A stretch of DNA of 12,502 nucleotides from Nitriliruptoraceae bacterium (GTDB lineage Bacteria; Actinomycetota; Nitriliruptoria; Nitriliruptorales; Nitriliruptoraceae), in assembly GCA_003554005.1 (NCBI GenBank), contig PWEU01000410.1, forward strand, positions 1 to 12,502. The letters are read 5' to 3'. The notes under the pieces were generated by a model. The model had not been told where the DNA came from and searched no databases. It saw nothing but the letters and a program-made list of their open reading frames with translations. A program made the translations under genes and the position numbers. Each line of letters begins with the position of its first letter. Positions within the stretch are counted from its first letter, which is position 1. This document shows positions 1-7,230 of the stretch, piece after piece.

Positions 1-233
1 CTCGGATCGCAACCGAGCGACCATCTTCCGACCACCTCGTTGCGATCCCAGCCGCCGGCCACGCCGCACCCCGTATCCCGCCCTCGGATCGCAACCGAAC
101 GACCATCTTCCGACCACCTCGTTGCGATCCCAGCCGCCGGCCACGCCGCACCCCGTATCCCGCCCACGGATCGCAACCGAACGACCATCTTCCGACCACC
201 TCGTTGCGATCCCAGCCGCCGGCCACGCCGCAC
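1..233. repeat. 82-bp tandem repeat array with inverted arms
   Basis: Three near-identical units start at 1, 83 and 165, so the period is 82 bp; the third unit decays after about 233. Each unit carries a perfect 10-bp inverted repeat, GGATCGCAAC / GTTGCGATCC, at 4-13/39-48, 86-95/121-130 and 168-177/203-212, separated by 25 nt. Loops differ by only one base (G or A near loop position 4), so copying was recent or is maintained. The first unit starts at the window edge, so the array may continue leftward. It lies downstream of the terminator of the DUF4870 gene. The frames that run through it are low-complexity and look non-coding. Function unknown: an intergenic palindromic element, a structured RNA or a protein-binding array are all possible. 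Confidence 0.85.
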
Positions 234-299
234 CCAGCCGGCCACGCCGCACCCAGCCGGCACGCCGGAGCCAGCCGGCACGTCGGAGCCAGCCGACGG
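212..299. repeat. Degenerate 18-19-bp tandem repeats
   Basis: The tail of the third 82-bp unit runs into short imperfect repeats of the form CCAGCCGGCACGCCGGAG, at about 212-233 (with a 3-nt insertion), 234-252, 253-270, 271-288 and a partial copy from 289. They look like slippage products of the end of the 82-bp unit. The rest of the gap, to 336, shows no gene. Confidence 0.6.
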
Positions 300-336
300 C
301 CCCGGAAGCAGCCGCCCATGCCGGGCGCACCACGGA

Positions 337-362
337 GGAACCCGCCCAAGCGGGCGGGTTCC
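337..362 (-). terminator. Intrinsic-type terminator of the DUF4870 gene
   Basis: A perfect 11-bp stem (GGAACCCGCCC / GGGCGGGTTCC, 337-347 with 352-362) closes a 4-nt loop. It begins 21 nt past the stop codon of the DUF4870 gene. Read on the minus strand it ends in TTCCTCC rather than a long U tract, as is common in high-GC actinobacteria. Confidence 0.8.
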
Positions 363-383
363 GGACTGCGCTCCCTGCAGCGT

Positions 384-1085
384 TCAGGTGATGAAGCGGA
401 TCGTGAGCGGATAGCGGTACCCCTCGCCGTTCGAGGCTTTCACGGCACCGATGATCGGCAGCACGATCCAGGCAACGAGCGCGACGACCGCCAGCGCACC
501 GAACAGGATCAGCCCGATCCCCAGGGTCAGCACCCCCAAGAGCACGATCGGGATCGCCAGCACGACCGACAGGACCAGTACCAGCAGCACGGTCAGCTGG
601 AAGTTCAGCGCTTCCTTGGTGTGGTGGGCGGTGAAGGCGTGCTCGTCGCGCTTGAACAGCCACACCAGGAGCGGGCCGACGAACCCGAACACCGCCGCGC
701 TGCTGATGCCAACGACCAAGCCACCGAGGTGGGCGCCGATCGCCCAGCCGCGCAGCTCCGAGCTCAGCCCGGAAGGATGGGGCCGCGGGGCCTGCCAGGC
801 GCCCGGCGCGCTGTAGCCACCCGGGGGCGGCGGGACGGGCCCTGCGCCGGCGGCACCGCCGGGGCCAGAAGGGCCAGAAGGGCCAGAAGGGCCAGAAGGG
901 CCAGAAGGGCCAGAAGGGCCAGAAGGGCCGGAAGGGCCGGCGGGGCCGGAAGGGCCAGCCGAGCCGGAGCCTGGAGGTGTGCCTCCCCCCGGCTGCGCGC
1001 CGCCCCGGGCGGACAGGTTGGTCCCGCACAGCTGGCAGGTCACGGCGTTGGTGTCGGCGATCGCGCCGCAGGTCGGGCAGGTCAT
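384..1085 (-). CDS. Zinc-ribbon / collagen-like linker / DUF4870 membrane protein
   Basis: The 233-residue product has three parts. Residues 3-20 form a zinc ribbon with two CxxC knuckles (CPTC and CQLC). Residues about 30-100 are a Gly/Pro/Ser linker with at least seven uninterrupted Gly-Pro-Ser triplets, then PPPPGGY. Residues about 103-233 match DUF4870 (Tic20-like): a soluble start, the hydrophobic run GLVVGISSAAVFGFVGPLLVWLF cut by a charged loop with AFTAHHTKEALNFQ, then two further membrane segments and the ending YPLTIRFIT. The ATG at 1083-1085 is chosen because GAGGAGGA lies 5 nt upstream and the zinc ribbon begins at once; the open frame runs further upstream but only through non-coding repeats. 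The family's role is not established. The ribbon and linker suggest a cytoplasmic protein-interaction module on a membrane anchor. The gene stands alone between two terminators. Confidence 0.88.
   Translation of the reverse strand: MTCPTCGAIADTNAVTCQLCGTNLSARGGAQPGGGTPPGSGSAGPSGPAGPSGPSGPSGPSGPSGPSGPSGPSGPGGAAGAGPVPPPPGGYSAPGAWQAPRPHPSGLSSELRGWAIGAHLGGLVVGISSAAVFGFVGPLLVWLFKRDEHAFTAHHTKEALNFQLTVLLVLVLSVVLAIPIVLLGVLTLGIGLILFGALAVVALVAWIVLPIIGAVKASNGEGYRYPLTIRFIT
863..961. repeat. 9-bp tandem repeat coding for Gly-Pro-Ser
   Basis: Seven perfect copies of GGCCAGAAG fill 863-925, followed by degenerate copies to about 961. Nine bases is three codons, so copy-number change would add or remove Gly-Pro-Ser triplets in the linker of the DUF4870 protein without a frameshift. 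Confidence 0.9.
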
Positions 1086-1315
1086 GACGGTCCTCCTCGT
1101 GGCGCACCGGGCGTGAGCCGCGACCGACGGACGCCTCAGGTGCTCGCTCGAGGTCGATGGTCCCACCGCAGCGGGGGACGCACCATCGGGGACCCCCCGC
1201 AGCCGACCCTGAGACCCTCGGTAGACGTCAGGGTGCACGCGACGCGGCGCCGATCGCAGGGACCTGACCGACGGACGACCGTGGCCGGGCGGCGGGGAAG
1301 CCGCCGCGCGCGCTC

Positions 1316-1419
1316 CGCCGGCACCCATAGCAGGCACCCCCAGCAGGCACCCCCAGCAGGCACCCACAGCAGGCACCCCCAGCAGGCACCCATAGCAGGT
1401 ACCCCCAGCAGGCACCTGC
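1316..1419. repeat. 13-bp tandem repeat array
   Basis: Seven units of AGCAGGCACCCNN start at 1329, 1342, 1355, 1368, 1381, 1394 and 1407, with a degenerate eighth copy before them. Differences fall mainly in the last two bases (CC, AC, AT). The period is not a multiple of three, which argues against coding. It lies about 230 bp upstream of the DUF4870 start and just past the liv terminator. Confidence 0.88.
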
Positions 1420-1529
1420 CCGACGCATCCCGATGGGTCCGCACCCCGTGGCCATCGCAGCCGCCACTTTCGCGCGCCGACCCCACCCCACCACGCTGGC
1501 CCCACACAGCACGCCCGCCCTCAGACGCG

Positions 1530-1567
1530 GATCGGGGGCGGCCCGTCGTTGCGGGCCACCCCCGATC
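1530..1567 (-). terminator. Strong GC-rich terminator hairpin ending the liv operon
   Basis: Arms 1530-1545 and 1552-1567 pair at 15 of 16 positions (one C-A mismatch) around a 6-nt loop, TCGTTG. The hairpin begins 22 nt past the stop codon of the binding-protein gene. No U tract follows on the minus strand, which is usual in high-GC genomes. It should separate the transporter operon from the DUF4870 gene. Confidence 0.8.
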
Positions 1568-1589
1568 GGATGGTGCGGAGCGGTTCGGC

Positions 1590-2981
1590 TCAGGAGGCAG
1601 CGGCGCAGGCCGACGTGTAGTCGAACGCGTCCGCGGTCGGGCTCTGGAAGTCCGTCACGATCGCCGAGAGACCGAGATCAGCCTCCGGATCGGGCGTGTT
1701 GATCACGCCGGTGCGCTGCGCGTCGGCCGCACCATCACCGGTGAAGGTCTTGGTCGGCATGCCGCCCTCGTAGTCGACGACCAGCCCGTCCAAGGCTTCG
1801 ATCAGCCCGGCGCGGGTCAGATCACCGTTGGCCGCAGCCGCTTCCAGTAGCGCCAGCATCGGGGAGGTCTGGAACCAGCCGAGCACGTACGCGTCGTTGG
1901 ACGGCAGTTCGCCGTCGAGCGAGGCACGCATCGCTTCGTGGCCCGGCGAGTCGCCACCCCACACCTCGGAGTAGGAGACGTGGCGGTACAGCGCGGTCAT
2001 CGCGGCAGCCACTCCCTCGTCACCCATCAGCGCGGGGTTCCAGGGCGGCACGGCGCCCATGAAGAAGCCCTCGTAGCCGGAGGCAGCTGCCTTGGCGACG
2101 ATCTCACCGGTCTCCAACGGGCCGACGCCCAGCGTCACGACGTCGGGCTGCGCCTGCATGATCGCCTGAACGACGGCGTCTTGGTTACCCGCGATCGCGT
2201 TGGGTGCGGTCTGGGTGAAGCCGAGGAACTCCGCACCGTTGGCCTCTGCCCACGCGCTGGAACCTGCGGCGCTGTCGCCGCCGTAGTCACCGGGGTAGCC
2301 GACGGCCAGCACGGTCTCGGGATCGCCGAACTCGCCGGCGTACCAGTCGAGCCCGATCATCGACTCGATGCAGTAGGAGTAGCCGGAGGCTACGACCAAC
2401 CCACGGTCGCTCTCCTCATGGTCCCAACCCGACCACCAGGAGGCCGGCACCGCCAGCATCTCGTCCTCCTCCATGAGGTCGAGCGCAGCCAACGTCGGCG
2501 GCGTACCCAGCGACATCGCCAGCGACAGGACGTCGTCGGCGATCTCCTCGTAGACGGTGACGTGCTCCTGACCGTTGTACTTGTTGTCGCGGATGACCAG
2601 TGACACGTCGTAACCAGCGATGCCACCGTCCTCGTTCACCCGTTCGAAGAAGTTCTCCTGCGCCGCCAGGATCTCGACCGCCAACGGGAAGAACGGACCT
2701 TCCGTCAGGTCCGAGATGTGGCCGAGGTAGATGCAGCCGTTGTCAGGGTTGACGCCCTCCGGGCACGGCTCGTCGCTGACACCGATGCCGGTCGCGATCT
2801 CGGCCGGTGCGGCAGCGTCATCCTCGCCTTCGTCGGCGGCGTCCTCCTCACCGTCGTCAGACGGCTCCTCGGCTGTGTCTGGCTCGTCCACCTCGTCATC
2901 GCCGTCGCCGCACGCCACCGCGATCACCGCAACGGCGCACACCAACGCGGCGCTGCGACGCCATGCTGTCATCTTGCGCAT
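1590..2981 (-). CDS. HAAT-type ABC transporter substrate-binding lipoprotein
   Basis: A 463-residue periplasmic-binding-type protein (Peripla_BP_6 / LivJ-LivK fold) that should capture substrate for the LivHMGF transporter encoded upstream. Residues 1-24 are a lipoprotein signal peptide: MRKMTAWRR, a hydrophobic core, and AVAC with the lipidated Cys at 24. Residues 25-60 are an extremely acidic linker rich in Asp, Glu and Ala. The binding domain starts near residue 84 (IYLGHISDLTEGPF) and continues through VNEDGGIAGYDVSLVIRDNK and VLAVGYPGDYGGDS, as in the family. Cysteines at 73 and 83, at 204 and near the C terminus may form disulfides. The ATG at 2979-2981 follows AGGAGGAGGGAG with 5 nt spacing. 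It is the last gene of the operon, 157 nt after livM, and has its own strong ribosome binding site, which fits the high expression such proteins need. Substrate unknown; the nearby CoA ligase favours a carboxylate over an amino acid. Confidence 0.9.
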   Translation of the reverse strand: MRKMTAWRRSAALVCAVAVIAVACGDGDDEVDEPDTAEEPSDDGEEDAADEGEDDAAAPAEIATGIGVSDEPCPEGVNPDNGCIYLGHISDLTEGPFFPLAVEILAAQENFFERVNEDGGIAGYDVSLVIRDNKYNGQEHVTVYEEIADDVLSLAMSLGTPPTLAALDLMEEDEMLAVPASWWSGWDHEESDRGLVVASGYSYCIESMIGLDWYAGEFGDPETVLAVGYPGDYGGDSAAGSSAWAEANGAEFLGFTQTAPNAIAGNQDAVVQAIMQAQPDVVTLGVGPLETGEIVAKAAASGYEGFFMGAVPPWNPALMGDEGVAAAMTALYRHVSYSEVWGGDSPGHEAMRASLDGELPSNDAYVLGWFQTSPMLALLEAAAANGDLTRAGLIEALDGLVVDYEGGMPTKTFTGDGAADAQRTGVINTPDPEADLGLSAIVTDFQSPTADAFDYTSACAAAS

Positions 2982-3138
2982 AGATGCTCCCTCCTCCTGC
3001 TGTGAACGACCGGTGACACCGGCCGAGGGCCTCCCACGGCGTAACCGTAGCGCGCCGTGCTGCTTCCTCCTACTGCAGTCATAGGCCGCAGTCGTGTGTG
3101 GGGTTGGTCGTCCCGTCCGCCGCGCGCGAGATGCTCGG
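2982..3138 (-). promoter_or_regulatory. livM to binding-protein gap with palindromes
   Basis: This 157-bp gap holds a near-perfect palindrome, CCGGTGACACCGG (3010-3022, 6-bp arms around one base), about 30 bp upstream of the binding-protein start. A second inverted repeat, CACGGCG / CGCCGTG (3035-3041 with 3053-3059, 11-nt loop), lies further upstream. The first could be an operator, the second a processing or attenuation hairpin that sets the binding-protein level apart from the membrane genes. I see no convincing promoter hexamers. The roles are inferred from position and symmetry only. Confidence 0.35.
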
Positions 3139-4350
3139 TCAGTACGAGAACGGGTAGGCCTTCCAGTAGTTGCGCACGCGTAGCCAGAGCCCGAACAGCC
3201 CACGAGGTTCGAGGATCAGGAACGCGACGATGAACACGCCGAACAGGATGTTCTCGAGCTGCTGCACGCTGAACAGCCCGGAGCTCCCGATCGCCGGGAC
3301 GTAGTGGGCGACGGTCTCTACGAAGCGGGGCAGGAACACCACGAACGCCGCGCCCATCAGCGAGCCGGAGATCGTCGCCGGCCCGCCGATCAGCACCATG
3401 GCGAGGAAGGTGACCGACAGGAACAACCCTTCGGCGCCGGCGAAGTTGATCGGGTCGAGCCGCCCACCCGAGGTCAGCGAGATCAGCCCGCCACAGATCC
3501 CCGCGTAGAAGGAGGAGATGGCGAAGGCGGACTGCTTGGTCCTCGCCAGTGGCACACCCATCACCTCGGCGGCGATGTCACGGTCCCGCACAGCGGCGAA
3601 CGCACGTCCCACCTTGGAGCGGGTGAGGTTGCGGGCGAGCACCGCCGCGACGATCACGAACACCAGGGTCAGGAAGTAGATCCGCTGCCGTGCCGTCATC
3701 TCGATACCCAGCAGCGGGCCGGCCGAGCTGAAGTCCACACCGAACAGCACCGGCGGGGCCGCGGTGCGACCCAGGTTCGGCCCCCCGGTCAACGACGTGA
3801 ACTCGTTGAAGAAGTGCCCGCCGACGAACAGCAGACCCAAGGTGACGATCGCGAGATACAGCCCACGGACCCGCGAGGCCAGCGGCGCCACGGCCCAGCC
3901 AACGATCGCGGGCACGATGCCCGCCATGGGCAGCCAGATCGCCATGTCCAGCCCGAGCCCGAGGAAGTTGGGGTCCGTACCCCCGAAGTAGGCGGCCGTG
4001 AACGCGCCGAGGCCGATGAAGAACGCGTGACCGAGACTGACCTGTCCGGCGTAGCCGCTGACCAGGTTCAGTCCGATGGCACCGATCGCGAAGATGAACA
4101 CCGTGATGAACAGCGACGTCCACGACCGGTCGAGGTAGAACGGCAGGATCAACAGCCCGACGAGCAGCAGGCCGGTCCACAGCCGCTTGGCCGGCGTGTT
4201 GAACATCGCCATGTCGGCGGCGTAATCGGTGTACAGCTCCGGGCGCCCACGGCGCAGCCTGGAGCTGGTCTTGGCGGAGCTCCCGGTCGGTGGCACGGTC
4301 GGGGTCGATGGTGACGAGGCCGGGGTCGAGGTGGCGGTTCGTGAGGTCAT
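3139..4350 (-). CDS. livM: Branched-chain-type ABC transporter permease LivM
   Basis: This 403-residue inner-membrane permease forms the transmembrane channel together with LivH. Residues 1-50 are a Ser/Thr/Pro-rich then basic extension longer than usual for the family. Membrane segments begin near residue 58. The conserved family stretch IGLNLVSGYAGQVSLGHAFF sits at 92-111, and the cytoplasmic loop that contacts the ATPase (GRAFAAVRDRDIAAEVMGV) at 248-266. The C terminus is LEPRGLFGLWLRVRNYWKAYPFSY. The ATG at 4348-4350 overlaps the livH stop codon (ATGA, 4 nt) and only a weak GGAG lies 11 nt upstream, so translation is probably coupled to livH. In-frame sequence upstream of this ATG is antisense-like overlap with livH and is not part of the protein. 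Confidence 0.92.
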   Translation of the reverse strand: MTSRTATSTPASSPSTPTVPPTGSSAKTSSRLRRGRPELYTDYAADMAMFNTPAKRLWTGLLLVGLLILPFYLDRSWTSLFITVFIFAIGAIGLNLVSGYAGQVSLGHAFFIGLGAFTAAYFGGTDPNFLGLGLDMAIWLPMAGIVPAIVGWAVAPLASRVRGLYLAIVTLGLLFVGGHFFNEFTSLTGGPNLGRTAAPPVLFGVDFSSAGPLLGIEMTARQRIYFLTLVFVIVAAVLARNLTRSKVGRAFAAVRDRDIAAEVMGVPLARTKQSAFAISSFYAGICGGLISLTSGGRLDPINFAGAEGLFLSVTFLAMVLIGGPATISGSLMGAAFVVFLPRFVETVAHYVPAIGSSGLFSVQQLENILFGVFIVAFLILEPRGLFGLWLRVRNYWKAYPFSY

Positions 4351-5243
4351 ACGCGTTCGATCTCCGGGGTCCCGAACAACCCGTAGGGACGGATCATCAG
4401 CACGATGAGCATCACGAGGTAGGGCACCACCTGATCGAAGTTGGCACCCAACCACGGGGCGATGCCGGGTTGGTAGGTCCGTGACAGCGACTCGATGACG
4501 CCGATCACCAGACCGCCGATCAGCGCGCCCTTGATGGAGTCGAGTCCGCCGAGGATGATCGCGGGCAGCGCCTTGAGCGCCACCAGCGCGGAGATGGGTT
4601 CGAACCCGACCCCGCCGGCACCGATGAAGGCCCCGGCGAGCGCGCCCAGCGCGCCGGCCAACGCCCACGACAGCCCGAACATGCGGCCGACCTTCACCCC
4701 CTGGGCCAGAGCGGTCTCCTGGTCGGAGGCGGTCGCGCGGATCGCCAACCCCGATCGGGAGTACTTGAAGTAGGCCCCGACGACCAGGAAGGCGAGCACG
4801 CCGATCACCAGCTTGGCGATGTCGACCTGGAACAAGCGGACGTCGCCGATCAGGAGCACGTCGAGCCCCCACGGGTCACCGGTACGACGGATGTCGGTGC
4901 CGATCAGCCGGGTGGCCACGGTGAGCAAGGCGAAGAACACACCCACCGTGACCATCGCGGCGGAGAACACCGGTTGGCCGACCATCGGGCGCAGCGCGAT
5001 GCGCTCGATCGCCGCGCCGAGCAGCGCGGCGGCGAGCATCGCCAGCGGCAGCGCCGCGAAGAACGGCACGCCGGCGTCGAAGGTGAACCAGGAGACGAGG
5101 AACGCACCGAGGATCATCAGGGCAGGTTGGGCGAAGTTCACCACCTCGGTGCCCTTGTAGACGATCACGAAGCCGAGGCCGAGCATCGCGTAGACGCTGC
5201 CCTGACCGAGCCCACGCATGATCGATTCGATCAGCGCTTCCAC
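4347..5243 (-). CDS. livH: Branched-chain-type ABC transporter permease LivH
   Basis: A 298-residue polytopic permease, about the normal length for LivH. The family start GLGQGSVYAMLGLGFVIVYK (11-30) is followed by VVNFAQPALMILGAF (34-48). The ATPase-contacting loop YSRSGLAIRATASDQETALAQGVKVGRMFG lies at 161-190, and ALKALPAIILGGLDSIKGALIGG follows as in relatives. The start is GTG (5241-5243) with AAGGAGG 4 nt upstream; an internal ATG at codon 9 is a less likely start because it would remove the N-terminal residues seen in relatives. The gene begins 28 nt after the acyl-CoA ligase gene and overlaps livM by 4 nt, so the two permease subunits are likely made in equal amounts. Confidence 0.93.
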   Translation of the reverse strand: MEALIESIMRGLGQGSVYAMLGLGFVIVYKGTEVVNFAQPALMILGAFLVSWFTFDAGVPFFAALPLAMLAAALLGAAIERIALRPMVGQPVFSAAMVTVGVFFALLTVATRLIGTDIRRTGDPWGLDVLLIGDVRLFQVDIAKLVIGVLAFLVVGAYFKYSRSGLAIRATASDQETALAQGVKVGRMFGLSWALAGALGALAGAFIGAGGVGFEPISALVALKALPAIILGGLDSIKGALIGGLVIGVIESLSRTYQPGIAPWLGANFDQVVPYLVMLIVLMIRPYGLFGTPEIERV

Positions 5244-5271
5244 GGCGCCTCCTTCCCCACGGTCGCGGTGA

Positions 5272-7218
5272 TCACGTGGCGCCCTCCTCGGCGGGCTCGG
5301 CCACCTCTACCGAGTGCACGCTGACGAGGTCACCACCGGCGTGCTCGGTGCGGTTGGCGTACATGTCCTCGACGAGGTCGCCGAAGATGTCGTTCAGTGC
5401 GGAGCGCTTGACCTTCTGGGTGGCGGTCATCTCGCCGTCCTCGTGGTCGAGCTCCTTGGGCATCATGCGGAACTTGCGGATGTTCTCGACCCGGGCGAAG
5501 CGTTCGTTGGTGTCCTTGATCGCCTTCTGGATCAGCTGGAGCACCTCCGGCTTGGTGGTCAGGTCCCGGTAGGTCGTGTAGGGGATGTTCCGCCGCTGGG
5601 CCCAGTCACCGATCATGTCGAGCTCGATGCCGATCAGGGCGGTGAGGTAGGGACGCTGGTCGCCGATGACCACCGCTTCCTTGATGTAGGGCGAGGTCTT
5701 GAGCGAGTTCTCGATCTCCGAAGGAGAGATGTTCTTGCCGCCGGCGGGGATGATGATGTCCTTGATGCGGTCGACGATCTTGACGTGCGTGCCGTCGACC
5801 CACACGCCGACATCGCCGGTGTGCAGCCAACCGTCCGTGTCGAGCGTCTCCATGGTCTTGTCGGGCTTGTTCCAGTACCCGGCGAAGTTGGCGGGGTGAC
5901 GGGTGAGGATCTCGCCGGTCTCGTCGTCGATGCGCAGCTCGATCGACGGGTGGGGTTCCCCGACCGTGCCGAGCTTGACGCGCCCGGGGCGGTTGACCGT
6001 GGCGACCGCGGCGTTCTCGGTCATCCCGTAGATCTCATAGATCGGGACCCCGATGCCGAAGAAGAACTTCAGCACCTCCGGGGCGATGGGCGCCGCACCC
6101 GAGGACGCGGCGCGCACCTTGCGCAGCCCGATGCGGTCGCGCAGCGCGCGGTAGAGGAACGGGTGGCCCAGGCCGTACAGGATCCGTGTGGTCAGCGTGT
6201 GGTTCCCCCCGTTGGCGACGAGCTTGTCACCGATCCGTTCGGCGACCTTCATCCAGAACCCGTAGGTGAGCTTCTTCAGCCGCGACGCCGCGTGCATCTT
6301 GACGTGGATCCCGGCGTGGATCTTCTCCCAGATCCGCGGCACGGCGAAGAACAAGGTGGGCTGGACCTCCTTGAGGTTGGCCTGGATCGTCTCGATCGAC
6401 TCCGCGAAGTGCACGGTCACGCCGGCTTCGGCGTTGGTCCAGGTGGTCGCCGCCCGCTCGGCGACGTGACACAGCGGTAGGTACGACAGGATCACGTCGT
6501 CACCACTGGCCGGCGGGTCGTAGAAGCCGCCCTCGGTGATCAGGGTGCGCGTCGCGAACTCCACGTTGCCGTTGGTGAGCATCGCGCCCTTGGGCGGACC
6601 GGTCGTGCCCGAGGTGTAGATCAGGGTGACGACGTCGTCGGGTTCAGCGGCGGCGGCGAGCCGGTCCAGCAGGTCGGGATGCTGCTCGCGGTGGGCACGC
6701 CCGCGTTCGAGGAAGGTCGGCCAGTCCATGAGCTTGGGGTGGTCGTACTCGCGCACCCCGCGGGGTTCGAGGTACACGATCCATTCGAGGTCGGGGCACT
6801 CGTGCTCGACCTCGAGCGCCTTGTCGACCTGCTCCTGGTCCTCGGCGATCAGCACCTTGGTCCCGGAGTCACGCAGCAGGTAGCTGACCTCCGCGGACGG
6901 GTTGGTCGGGTACAGCCCCATGGTGATGCCGCGCACGGCGATGGTGCCGAGGTCGCTGTAGAGCCACGCGGGTCGGTTCTCGGAGTGCACCGCGACGCGG
7001 TCCCCGGGCTGCACGCCCAGCGACACCAGCGCGTGCGCGACCGTCGAGACCTTGTCCCAGTACTCGCTCCAGGTGATGTCCTGCCACAGGCCGAACCGCT
7101 TCTCGCGCATCGCGACCCGGTCGGGATCGGTGGCGGCACGCGCACGGATGCGCGTGGGCAGGGTGCGGATCGTCTCGCTGCCAGCGGTCGCGTCGGGGCG
7201 CTGCATCACGGTGCTCAC
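5272..7218 (-). CDS. fadD: Long-chain-type acyl-CoA ligase (AMP-forming) within the liv operon
   Basis: This 648-residue member of the ANL superfamily forms an acyl-adenylate from a carboxylic acid and ATP, then transfers the acyl group to CoA. The core motifs are all present: the phosphate loop YTSGTTGPPKG (201-211), YGMTE (397-401), GWLHTGD (463-469), the hinge IVDRIKD (481-487), and GGKNISPSEIE (493-503). The C-terminal TATQKVKR carries the likely catalytic Lys602. The length and ACSBG/FadD15-like order fit long-chain ligases, but the acid itself cannot be read from sequence. GTG at 7216-7218 is chosen because AGGAGG (7225-7230) lies 6 nt away; the ATG four codons later is nearly as possible. 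The Shine-Dalgarno overlaps the livG stop codon (TAGGAGG), a sign of tight coupling. Its place between ATPase and permease genes suggests that it traps the imported acid as a CoA ester. Confidence 0.92.
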   Translation of the reverse strand: MSTVMQRPDATAGSETIRTLPTRIRARAATDPDRVAMREKRFGLWQDITWSEYWDKVSTVAHALVSLGVQPGDRVAVHSENRPAWLYSDLGTIAVRGITMGLYPTNPSAEVSYLLRDSGTKVLIAEDQEQVDKALEVEHECPDLEWIVYLEPRGVREYDHPKLMDWPTFLERGRAHREQHPDLLDRLAAAAEPDDVVTLIYTSGTTGPPKGAMLTNGNVEFATRTLITEGGFYDPPASGDDVILSYLPLCHVAERAATTWTNAEAGVTVHFAESIETIQANLKEVQPTLFFAVPRIWEKIHAGIHVKMHAASRLKKLTYGFWMKVAERIGDKLVANGGNHTLTTRILYGLGHPFLYRALRDRIGLRKVRAASSGAAPIAPEVLKFFFGIGVPIYEIYGMTENAAVATVNRPGRVKLGTVGEPHPSIELRIDDETGEILTRHPANFAGYWNKPDKTMETLDTDGWLHTGDVGVWVDGTHVKIVDRIKDIIIPAGGKNISPSEIENSLKTSPYIKEAVVIGDQRPYLTALIGIELDMIGDWAQRRNIPYTTYRDLTTKPEVLQLIQKAIKDTNERFARVENIRKFRMMPKELDHEDGEMTATQKVKRSALNDIFGDLVEDMYANRTEHAGGDLVSVHSVEVAEPAEEGAT

Positions 7219-7224
7219 GGCTCG

Positions 7225-7230
7225 CCTCCT
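7225..7230 (-). promoter_or_regulatory. Ribosome binding site of the ligase gene, overlapping the livG stop
   Basis: On the minus strand TAG (the livG stop, 7229-7231) runs straight into the AGGAGG motif, which ends 6 nt before the GTG at 7218. This supports the GTG over the ATG at 7206 and suggests that ribosomes ending livG reinitiate on the ligase gene. Confidence 0.65.

Larger units (their letters stand above)
1086..1589. other. 504-bp intergenic region without a gene
   Basis: This region lies between the binding-protein gene and the DUF4870 gene. From right to left it holds the liv terminator (1530-1567), the 13-bp repeat array (1316-1419), a 6-bp GC stem (1288-1293 with 1300-1305), and two overlapping hairpins: 1155-1161 with 1182-1188, and 1171-1177 with 1194-1200. 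The second hairpin cannot form together with the first. The ribosome binding site of the DUF4870 gene is at 1091-1098. I see no clear promoter hexamers. All three minus-strand frames are open across the 13-bp array because its unit has no stop codon; their translations are low-complexity and resemble no protein. Confidence 0.7.

Noticed and set aside
1..233. CRISPR array
   Set aside because: The stretches between the inverted arms are the same in every unit, so there are no unique spacers, and no cas gene is near.
1086..1505. Upstream extension of the DUF4870 protein through the 13-bp repeats
   Set aside because: All three frames are open there because the unit has no stop codon. The zinc-ribbon ATG at 1085 has a strong ribosome binding site.
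40..1850. Long plus-strand open frames across the left end
   Set aside because: They run antisense to clear DUF4870 and binding-protein genes and through repeats; they lack ribosome binding sites and recognisable domains.
3067..3072. Second strong AGGAGG motif on the minus strand between livM and the binding-protein gene
   Set aside because: No ATG, GTG or TTG start follows at a suitable distance, so it does not mark a small gene.
3304..4314. 336-codon plus-strand open frame opposite livM
   Set aside because: Its composition (Arg, Gly, Glu, His-rich) is that of an antisense shadow of a high-GC gene; livM on the other strand has clear family motifs.
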